NCBI GenBank assembly: GCA_039029515.1
Contig: JBCCFX010000161.1
Span: 1-9,264, forward strand
Reading direction: 5' to 3'
DNA from: JBCCFX01 sp039029515
Lineage (GTDB): Bacteria > Planctomycetota > Phycisphaerae > Phycisphaerales > SM1A02
Length of the DNA stretch: 9,264 bases
How positions within the stretch are numbered: the stretch's first letter is position 1; every line of letters starts with the position of its first letter. Both the position numbers and the translations under genes were made by a program. Positions 1 through 5,838 of the stretch are shown in pieces. Below the pieces are notes generated by a model. The model ran no database searches and was not told the origin of the DNA. It worked only from the letters and a program-made list of their open reading frames with translations.

Positions 1-1
1 G

Positions 2-2380
2 ATGCGGACATCCAAACTGGTTGTTGCGGTCGCGGGGTGCATGATCGTCACGCAGACGGTGTATCCGAGCGACTGTCCACTTGATGAAGTCTTTATCCCT
101 CCGATCAGCCTTCCGGTCGACACTGAGCCGACCGAGATTGCAGCGGCTGATCTCAATGGCGATGGCCTTGCCGACGTCATTACCGTGAGCAAGCAGAACG
201 ACACCTTGACCGTCACGCTCAATGGCGGCGACGGGAATGCCGGTCCATCTGTCACGTACGACGGATTGGTGCAGGAACCTGATGTCGTCGGTACTGCCGA
301 TCTTGATGACGACGGCGATATCGATGTCGTGTCCGCGAGCGACGCCACAGGCGATGTCGCCCTGTGGCTGAACGATGGAACGGGACAGTTGACGCTCGAT
401 CAGTCCATCTTCATCGGCACACGTATCCGAGCCATACTCGCGGTCGATCTCGATGACGACCGCGATCTCGATCTGGTTTTTCCGTCAGAGAATTTCACCC
501 GCGTCAGCATCCTGACCAACGTCGGCAAAGGCACGTTCTCAGAGCCATTGCACATTGATACGCCGGTCCGTCCATCCGGAGCGACCGCAGGAGATTTCGA
601 TGCGGACGGCGATATCGATATCGCCGTCACCTACGTCTTCGCGGCCGAAGTCGGCGTGATCTTCAACAACGGCGATGGGACGTTCACCGTCGGTGATCGC
701 ACACCTGCCGGCAACTCGCCGAGGGATATCGTCAGCCTCGATTTTGATGACGATGGCGACCTTGATCTCGCGACCGCAGATTCGACTGACAAGTCCATCG
801 TACTTCTCGCCAATGACAGCAACGGGGACTTCACCACTGCGGCGTCGCTCAGCCTTGCATCTTCTTCTGGTTCATTGACCGATCTTGCGACAGACGACGT
901 CGATGATGATGGAGACGCAGATCTCGCTGCGGTTCTGTTTGGCGCTGATTGCGTTGAAGTGCTTTATAACGATGGCGTGGGTGGATTCGCCGAACGCGAA
1001 ACGCTATTCGTGGATTCAGTGTTGGAGATCGCGCTGGCCGATGCAAACGCAGACGGTCGAGACGACATCTTTGCGGTTCGTTTTGATACGGAGTTCGCGG
1101 CCGTCCTTCTGAACAGTGAACGCGGGCAGTTCTCATCCTTTGAGGCCATACTCGCGATCGACGCGCCAGCATCCATTGCCGTGGCGGATGTCGAGAACGA
1201 CGGCGACGCGGACATCGCCGTCGTTGCATCCACGGACGACAAGATCATCATCATGCTGAACGACGGCACCGGCGAGTTCTCGCCGGCCGAAGATGTCAAC
1301 GTTGGCACGTTATCAAACGACATTGTCGCGGCGGACTTCAATAACGATGGCAACATAGATTTCGCGGTGTCAAGCGCCGGATTGCCCGACTCCAGTGACG
1401 TCGTGGTTCTGTTCAATGACGGCCTTGGCGCATTCATCGCAGGGCCGCCAGTTCTCGTCGGACACTTTCCGAGTTCGATCACGGCAGCGGACATCGACGG
1501 CGATGGTGACCAGGATGTCTTCACGACAAACTTTCTCGAAGACAGCGTCTCAGTCCTACTGAACGATGGTCGCGGCGTGCTTGTCCTGAATGAGAACATT
1601 CCCGTCGGCGATGCACCCAACGACATTGTCGCCCGCGATTTTGATGGTGATGGCGATGCCGACCTCGCCGTCGGCAATGCCGGCAGCGACACCGTGATGA
1701 TCCTCCGGAATGACGGCGTCGATGGCATCAACATTGCACTCGACTTGCCATCCGACGAGAATCCGGAACGCCTCGTTGCCGAGGACTTTGACGGCGATGA
1801 TGACATCGATCTTGCTGCTGCGAATGTCTTCGGCGACACCATATCGGTGTACATCAACGACGGATCAGGCGCGTTCCTCGCCATGCCGCCACTTCCCGCC
1901 GGCGATACACCAAGTGCCATCGAGGCGCTCGATATCGACAACGATGGGGATTTTGATCTTCTCATCGTCAACAGGCAGGACAACGATTTTCTCTTCTACG
2001 TGAACGATGGATCGGCAGGTTTTTCACTTGACCTGACCATAACGAGCCCGCCGGGATTCTTCCGCGGCGCGCTCGCACGCATTGATCTCGAAAACGATGG
2101 CGTGATGGACCTTGCCCTCGCGCGTGTATCAGACGACTTCGTGTCGATCCTGCGCAACGGATGCCCGCCCGCATCAGACATCGTCTTTCCCGCCGACTGC
2201 GCTCCCACCGGCGGCAATGGCGTTGTGAACATTGATGATGTCCTGGCGGTCATCAACACGTTCGGGCAACCAGGACCGTGTGATGTCGCCCCGGCGAATC
2301 AGAACGGCACGTTTGGAAACGGCACCATCGACATCGATGACCTCATTGCCGTAATCAATTCTTTCGGCCCGTGTTCGTAG
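2..2380 (+). CDS. Secreted FG-GAP/VCBS repeat protein with C-terminal dockerin-like pair
   Basis: Predicted extracellular or surface beta-propeller protein of 792 aa; its ligand is unknown. Residues 1-20 have a short basic start (MRTSK) and a hydrophobic stretch, consistent with a signal peptide. From about residue 48 to 706 there are 14 copies of an Asp-rich calcium-loop motif (D-x-[DN]-x-D-G-[DN]-x-D-[LIV] type) at roughly 49-52 residue spacing, with first Asp near 50, 100, 149, 198, 247, 299, 347, 396, 445, 497, 546, 595, 644 and 695. Copy 3 (DDDRD) and copy 12 (DGDDD) lack the central Gly. Each is followed about 20 residues later by an N-D-G-x-G-x-F type turn. Residues 731-790 hold two related halves (GNGVVNIDDVLAVINTFG and GNGTIDIDDLIAVINSFG), a dockerin type I-like duplication seen at the ends of many Phycisphaerae exported proteins. 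The ATG lies one base from the window edge, so an earlier start cannot be excluded. The 3' end overlaps the convergent gene by 26 bp. Confidence 0.9.
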   Translation: MRTSKLVVAVAGCMIVTQTVYPSDCPLDEVFIPPISLPVDTEPTEIAAADLNGDGLADVITVSKQNDTLTVTLNGGDGNAGPSVTYDGLVQEPDVVGTADLDDDGDIDVVSASDATGDVALWLNDGTGQLTLDQSIFIGTRIRAILAVDLDDDRDLDLVFPSENFTRVSILTNVGKGTFSEPLHIDTPVRPSGATAGDFDADGDIDIAVTYVFAAEVGVIFNNGDGTFTVGDRTPAGNSPRDIVSLDFDDDGDLDLATADSTDKSIVLLANDSNGDFTTAASLSLASSSGSLTDLATDDVDDDGDADLAAVLFGADCVEVLYNDGVGGFAERETLFVDSVLEIALADANADGRDDIFAVRFDTEFAAVLLNSERGQFSSFEAILAIDAPASIAVADVENDGDADIAVVASTDDKIIIMLNDGTGEFSPAEDVNVGTLSNDIVAADFNNDGNIDFAVSSAGLPDSSDVVVLFNDGLGAFIAGPPVLVGHFPSSITAADIDGDGDQDVFTTNFLEDSVSVLLNDGRGVLVLNENIPVGDAPNDIVARDFDGDGDADLAVGNAGSDTVMILRNDGVDGINIALDLPSDENPERLVAEDFDGDDDIDLAAANVFGDTISVYINDGSGAFLAMPPLPAGDTPSAIEALDIDNDGDFDLLIVNRQDNDFLFYVNDGSAGFSLDLTITSPPGFFRGALARIDLENDGVMDLALARVSDDFVSILRNGCPPASDIVFPADCAPTGGNGVVNIDDVLAVINTFGQPGPCDVAPANQNGTFGNGTIDIDDLIAVINSFGPCS
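2192..2377 (+). other. Dockerin-like C-terminal module (two calcium-loop/helix halves)
   Basis: Encodes residues 731-792 of the FG-GAP protein. The halves align as N739-G-x-V-N743-I-D745-D-V-L-A-V-I-N-x-F-G and N773-G-x-I-D777-I-D779-D-L-I-A-V-I-N-x-F-G. Cysteines 733, 760 and 791 lie at the module borders. In classical dockerins the calcium loop is D-x-N-x-D-G; here the stretch before N-G is longer and Pro/Gly-rich (DCAPTGG, DVAPANQNGTFG). In planctomycetes such modules are thought to help surface placement or protein-protein contact rather than to form a cellulosome; that role is inference. Confidence 0.7.
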
Positions 2381-4028
2381 CGTCGCGCACATGTTGACGC
2401 AACGTTCGCTCATGCTCGCGAAGTGAACGCCGGACATGCGCGGCCGTCTGCTTGCGCTGCGATGCCAGCGCATCGATCGTCATTGGCGCCGTACCGTCGA
2501 GTCCATAACGCTGCGACACCAGATCGCGCGCATCGTCGTCCAGCGCTTCGACTGCGACCACGCGCGCTGGCGACGGCATCAGCGCGTCCTGCCACGGCGT
2601 AAGCTGACGGAACAACGGTGGCAACGGCACCGTGCCGGGCACATGACGTGCCGATGCCTTTGACGATTGCGCGGGCATCGTGTCGGCAGCCATCGCTCGC
2701 GCCATCGCCAGCGCAGCGCGCGGCGCAAGATGGTGACCGTGACTGGGATCCACTGTCTCGACATCGCCGGACATCGTGACCACCGCGAGTGCAAGCAAGC
2801 TGACGATCTCATCACCCGGCAACGATTCGAGCGTCTGATGTCGCGCCTGCTCAATCGCCGTCAGCGCTGCCGGCAATGCCCAGGACACAAGCCGCCACTT
2901 GAGCCAGGTCGCCCAGCGGAGATCGGTCTGCATCGCGTCAAGCCGCGTCATATTGATCGAGGATGCCGGCATGGCCTGCACTGTCGCCGCACGCGACTTC
3001 AACAGGTTGTACGCCGCGATGACCGATTCCATCTGCGATTCCGCCGGCACGTCGACGGCGCGAATGCCTTCGATCAATGCGATCGCATGTGATGCATCAA
3101 CGACGTCATTGAGATGAGTCGTCACCATTGGCGCGCCGAGGATCACCGCTTCAGCGTCCGGCAGTTCAAACGTCGGCAATGCAATCCAGTGCACGTCCCA
3201 CGCTCTCGCTTCATCCCGCTGAGCGCGCACGATCGCACGATGTACGGTCGACGTCGACTTGCTGAAGCGACGCGACAAACGTGCCGGCTCAACGCCCCAC
3301 CGCACCGCCCGGCCGATCAGCCGGACATCCCGCGCGGTCAACGGCCCAGCTTCCACGAAGATCGGTTCCTCGGCATCGCGATCATGTCGGCGCAACAGGC
3401 CACGAATCGTTTCATGCGCGCGGCCGTGTCGTTCTGCGAGGATTTTCGCCGCTTCGTTGAGCGAACAATGCGATGTCGTACGAAGCTCGCGCGCTTCGTC
3501 AACGATGGAATCCGTTGCATCGTGATCCATACGCGTGAACCGCGCGCCGCGAGCCACACGCTCACCGTGATCACGTTGAAACGCCGCCAGTGCATCGGCG
3601 AAACAGACGAGCTGTCGCTTGCCGTTCGCAGCCGTGATGTAGTGACAGACGAGTCCGACATCGCGATACCGTTGGATCGTTTTCGTCGACACACCCAGTT
3701 GCTGAGGTAATTCCGATACCGCGATCGCCACGCGCTGCACATCGTCAGCGCGGAGTTCAAGGTCGCTTGAGATCCGCTGGACGAAGTTGACGAGGTCCGC
3801 AAGGACAGCGCGGCCTTCATCCACCGTTGAAGTCGCTGAAGTGTCGGGCCTGAAGCTCGTGATGCGATAGACAACGTAGTCGCGTGGATACGCCTGATCG
3901 GGATCGATCTCCGCGGTTAGTTCCTCCGCCGCGTCCATCTGCCGGCGTCGCGTCTCCGCCGGCGCATAGCGAAGTTGACGATACAGATCGTCAAACGTCG
4001 CAAGCCGGAACTGGCGAGGTCGAGCCAT
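2355..4028 (-). CDS. Multi-HTH protein with sigma-70 region 4-like C-terminus
   Basis: Probable transcription factor of 557 aa, possibly a divergent sigma factor. The best-marked part is the C-terminus: residues 490-546 read like sigma-70 regions 3.2-4.2, with LDDDARDLVSQRYGLDG (496-512) matching the 'L...ER.VL..RYGLDG' signature, then a helix-turn-helix (about 516-536) and a basic helix. By eye, 379-447 can be aligned with region 2 (RLVSWAL to RLVVSIA; VDPSHG at 426-431 to FDPSRG, then an alanine-rich helix where F-S-T-Y-A is usual), but the aromatic -10 melting residues are not visible. The N-terminal half has a MerR-like HTH at 105-128 (SELPQQLGVSTKTIQRY) and further HTH-like segments at about 188-214 and 230-268. 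No membrane segment is seen. It follows mqnA by 23 nt on the same strand. No clear Shine-Dalgarno precedes the ATG. A non-sigma DNA-binding protein that borrowed region 4 is the main alternative. Confidence 0.75.
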   Translation of the reverse strand: MARPRQFRLATFDDLYRQLRYAPAETRRRQMDAAEELTAEIDPDQAYPRDYVVYRITSFRPDTSATSTVDEGRAVLADLVNFVQRISSDLELRADDVQRVAIAVSELPQQLGVSTKTIQRYRDVGLVCHYITAANGKRQLVCFADALAAFQRDHGERVARGARFTRMDHDATDSIVDEARELRTTSHCSLNEAAKILAERHGRAHETIRGLLRRHDRDAEEPIFVEAGPLTARDVRLIGRAVRWGVEPARLSRRFSKSTSTVHRAIVRAQRDEARAWDVHWIALPTFELPDAEAVILGAPMVTTHLNDVVDASHAIALIEGIRAVDVPAESQMESVIAAYNLLKSRAATVQAMPASSINMTRLDAMQTDLRWATWLKWRLVSWALPAALTAIEQARHQTLESLPGDEIVSLLALAVVTMSGDVETVDPSHGHHLAPRAALAMARAMAADTMPAQSSKASARHVPGTVPLPPLFRQLTPWQDALMPSPARVVAVEALDDDARDLVSQRYGLDGTAPMTIDALASQRKQTAAHVRRSLREHERTLRQHVRDATNTGRKN

Positions 4029-4051
4029 GGGTGAGCATGGTGATCGCGAGG

Positions 4052-4894
4052 TCAGTCAATGTCCAGTCGACGCACCGGGCGAGCTTCGGGAATGAACCCA
4101 TGCGATGCCGCGCGACGATAGAACTCGGTCATGGCATGTTCGCGTTCATCGGTCCAGTCGAAGACCAGATAGTCCTTGAGATACCGCGCCGCGAGATCGC
4201 GAGGCCACTGTCGCGGCACCGCGTGTTCATGGATGATGCGGTCCAGCCGGGTGACGTTATGTCGTCGCTGATGATCCAGCACGCGCGCCATCGTGCGCAG
4301 CACGGTGTCATCCGCGTCGGCTCGCGCCATCCACGTAGCGAAGACGAACGGCATGCCGGTGAGTCGCTTCCAGGCTTCACCGAGATCCAGTTGATGCGGA
4401 TACCGAACCGCTGGTGGCGAATCCGTGACGACCTTGTCACCGATGAGCAGCATCGATTCCGGCCAATCGAGTGGTCGGTGCTCCGCGACATGTTCGCGCG
4501 CGTGGTACGGCACGATTTCCGGCTTCAGACCGTATTGTTCGCGAAGAAGAATCTGCAGCAGCACCACGGATGTGTGACTGTCGGTGTCGCAATACACGCG
4601 CGTGATGTTCTCGATCGGGATGCTGGAGTACAGCCTGACGGTCAGCGTGGGCCCATCGCACCCCAACAGGCCGACGGGAAGCACGATGAGCGGTTCATCG
4701 GACATCTGATAGTCGATGGACGACACGAGCGCGGCATCGACATCGCGTGCGAGCAATTGATCAATCAGGAGGCTCGGTACGGTGAATTGCAGGTCGAAGT
4801 CATCCCACACGCCAAGGCCGTCGATGAGCGGCAGTGTGTTGACGAAGCTGACGACACCGAGGCGATGCGTAGCAGTGGCAGTCGGAGTAGGCAT
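4052..4894 (-). CDS. mqnA: Chorismate dehydratase MqnA (futalosine menaquinone pathway)
   Basis: Cytosolic enzyme that dehydrates chorismate to 3-[(1-carboxyvinyl)oxy]benzoate, the first committed step of the futalosine route to menaquinone. The 280-aa length fits the family. It has the periplasmic-binding-protein-like fold signatures of MqnA: RLGVVSFVNTLPL at 11-23 (family form 'IG.VSY.NT.PL'), a D-A-A-L-V-S-S segment at 53-59, CDTDSHTSVVLLQILL at 102-117 (usually S-x-S-x-T-S), the loop LLIGDKV at 149-155, and LTGMPFVFATW at 178-188. The ATG start leaves a short PTPTATATH leader before the conserved core; no strong Shine-Dalgarno precedes it. It is the first gene of a probable two-gene unit with the sigma-like gene downstream. 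The other futalosine genes (mqnB-E) are not in the window. Confidence 0.93.
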   Translation of the reverse strand: MPTPTATATHRLGVVSFVNTLPLIDGLGVWDDFDLQFTVPSLLIDQLLARDVDAALVSSIDYQMSDEPLIVLPVGLLGCDGPTLTVRLYSSIPIENITRVYCDTDSHTSVVLLQILLREQYGLKPEIVPYHAREHVAEHRPLDWPESMLLIGDKVVTDSPPAVRYPHQLDLGEAWKRLTGMPFVFATWMARADADDTVLRTMARVLDHQRRHNVTRLDRIIHEHAVPRQWPRDLAARYLKDYLVFDWTDEREHAMTEFYRRAASHGFIPEARPVRRLDID

Positions 4895-4914
4895 GCCAGA
4901 TTGTAGGAAGGCGG

Positions 4915-4949
4915 TTGGCTGATGGCTTTTGGTTCTTGGCTCTTGGCTG
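4915..4949. repeat. Heptad tandem repeat, five units
   Basis: Five consecutive 7-nt units, TTGGCTG ATGGCTT TTGGTTC plus TTGGCTC and TTGGCTG, with consensus TTGGCTN and GG fixed in every unit. It begins 20 nt upstream of the mqnA start codon, so on the minus strand it would sit in the mqnA 5' leader or promoter. The register is exact over 35 bp. A second array of related pattern lies at 5809-5836. Confidence 0.75.
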
Positions 4950-4973
4950 TGCGCACTGGGCCGCGGACCGTAG

Positions 4974-4985
4974 CGAGTCGACTCG
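4974..4985. repeat. Perfect 12-nt palindrome
   Basis: CGAGTCGACTCG is its own reverse complement. It lies mid-way between the two divergent genes, about 80 nt from each start, where a dimeric repressor or activator could bind. No cognate regulator can be named. Confidence 0.45.
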
Positions 4986-5009
4986 GCCTCGGGATTCAGT
5001 CTAAGAACG

Positions 5010-5026
5010 TGACGAACTGATCGTCA
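5010..5026. repeat. Small inverted repeat upstream of the lipoprotein gene
   Basis: TGACGA and TCGTCA are separated by the 5-nt loop ACTGA, ending 37 nt before the GTG start. It could be an operator half-site pair or a small leader hairpin. A 6-bp stem of this kind can arise by chance. Confidence 0.3.
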
Positions 5027-5049
5027 GCTCTGCATACGTTGGCCGACGT

Positions 5050-5054
5050 GGAGG
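5050..5054 (+). promoter_or_regulatory. Ribosome binding site for the 193-aa gene
   Basis: GGAGG is placed 9 nt before the GTG at 5064. This supports the GTG as the true start. It is the strongest Shine-Dalgarno match ahead of any gene in the window. Confidence 0.75.
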
Positions 5055-5063
5055 ACCAGGTCT

Positions 5064-5645
5064 GTGAAGAAGAAGTTCATCGTCGTAGGCGTGCTCTTTC
5101 TGACGCTGGTCCTTGGGTATGTGATTGGGTGTGCATGGCCGGTCATGTTTCGAGATGCCCCGTATGACGATGGATGGCTCTCGATGCGGCATGCCGGCCT
5201 TGTAACCGTCTCGCCCGCACCGGACTCAGTGCTTCCAGCGCCGTACGTTCGAGAGTATGAGTTGCGGTTCGGCGATGAAGAGTCGGAGGTCCGTGCCCAC
5301 GTCAGTGCCTCGTATGGCGGTTCATACTTGTGGGGCGTGTCTCTGTTTGCTGGCTCACCAAGTCATGGCGGCAGCTTCCACGGATCAGTAGGTTCGGAGT
5401 GGAATGATCTGTCAGTGAGCTTTGAGGCACCCGATGGCGGTTGGTATCTGCGTGACATGGACGGCGATGCGAAGATCGATTTCCTCACATCACCGGGACC
5501 ATCACCGGAAACTGGTCGATACGATTGCTATGTATTTCGTGATGGCGTATGGACGCGCGGAACATGGTTGTCAACCGACCGCATTGAGGTCAATGGCGTT
5601 GAATTCGAACGTTCATCAACTTCGGGCTGGGTTGAAATCAAGTAA
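5064..5645 (+). CDS. Exported protein of unknown function, probable lipoprotein
   Basis: No family recognised. The 193-aa product starts with GTG behind a good GGAGG site. MKKK is followed by a hydrophobic stretch (5-22) ending in Y-V-I-G-C23, which fits a lipobox with Cys23 as the lipidated residue; an uncleaved N-terminal anchor is the alternative. The rest is Gly/Ser/aromatic-rich and probably beta-rich. Residues 131-139 (DMDGDAKID) form a single D-x-D-G-D-x-x-x-D calcium-loop motif of the type repeated in the FG-GAP protein at the left of the window. An acidic patch (71-75) and Cys155 are the other notable residues. It stands alone, divergent from mqnA and convergent with alr. Since the reading frame is intact with a good ribosome site and a signal sequence, it is likely a real gene. 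Confidence 0.8.
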   Translation: MKKKFIVVGVLFLTLVLGYVIGCAWPVMFRDAPYDDGWLSMRHAGLVTVSPAPDSVLPAPYVREYELRFGDEESEVRAHVSASYGGSYLWGVSLFAGSPSHGGSFHGSVGSEWNDLSVSFEAPDGGWYLRDMDGDAKIDFLTSPGPSPETGRYDCYVFRDGVWTRGTWLSTDRIEVNGVEFERSSTSGWVEIK

Positions 5646-5659
5646 GCCAAGGACTCGGC

Positions 5660-5739
5660 TCTTCGTAGGCCGGCATCGCCGATACAGGCAATGATGGGCA
5701 GAGGATGCCTCGGCGGGCTGAACGCCCGCCTTACGAAGA
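5660..5739. repeat. 80-bp inverted-repeat (REP/MITE-like) element
   Basis: The ends are perfect 8-bp inverted repeats: TCTTCGTA (5660-5667) and TACGAAGA (5732-5739). Inside, GGCATC (5672-5677) pairs with GATGCC (5704-5709), and GGCGGGC (5712-5718) with GCCCGCC (5724-5730) forms a 7-bp GC hairpin with a 5-nt loop. In addition TAGGCCGGCA (5666-5675) has an exact reverse complement at 5765-5774. No coding potential is evident. The layout suggests a short dispersed intergenic element between convergent genes, but its copy number cannot be seen from one window. Confidence 0.6.
5712..5730. terminator. GC-rich hairpin between convergent genes, possible bidirectional terminator
   Basis: A perfect 7-bp stem with loop TGAAC lies downstream of both convergent genes. 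It has no U-tract on either strand (TTACGAAG follows on the plus strand), so it is not a canonical intrinsic terminator. It could still stabilise 3' ends or slow RNA polymerase. Confidence 0.3.
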
Positions 5740-5808
5740 CGATTCGAGCATCAATCGTGATGCGTGCCGGCCTATACGCTGAATGCAACCGCATGGTGAC
5801 ATCACCAT

Positions 5809-5836
5809 TTGGCCCATAGCCCATTGCCCACAGCCC
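5809..5836. repeat. Heptad tandem repeat, four units
   Basis: Four 7-nt units (TTGGCCC, ATAGCCC, ATTGCCC, ACAGCCC) share a fixed GCCC end. On the minus strand they read GGGCTGT GGGCAAT, then GGGCTAT GGGCCAA. It ends 2 nt beyond the alr stop codon, so it would be in the alr 3' untranslated region. It has the same unit length and a related G/C pattern as the array at 4915-4949. Confidence 0.65.
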
Positions 5837-5838
5837 AA

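Larger units (their letters stand above)
4895..5063. promoter_or_regulatory. Divergent intergenic region mqnA / lipoprotein gene
   Basis: This 169-nt gap must carry the promoters of both flanking genes. I see no convincing -35/-10 pair. It holds a heptad tandem repeat (4915-4949), a perfect 12-nt palindrome (4974-4985), a 6-bp inverted repeat (5010-5026) and a Shine-Dalgarno site (5050-5054). Confidence 0.5.

Noticed and set aside
964..1983. 339-aa minus-strand open frame inside the FG-GAP gene
   Set aside because: It is the antisense of Asp/Gly-rich repeats, giving Ser/Pro/Ala-rich low-complexity protein without motifs; the plus-strand frame has clear FG-GAP repeats over the same stretch.
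3884..4906. 340-aa plus-strand open frame across mqnA and the sigma-like gene
   Set aside because: It spans the boundary of two well-supported minus-strand genes and shows no recognisable domain, so it is a shadow frame.
4915..4949. Heptad array as a CRISPR or coding repeat
   Set aside because: The units are only 7 nt with no spacers, and no reading frame with a start uses them.
5712..5730. Hairpin as a canonical rho-independent terminator
   Set aside because: There is no run of T after the stem on either strand, so it is kept only as a low-confidence possible terminator.
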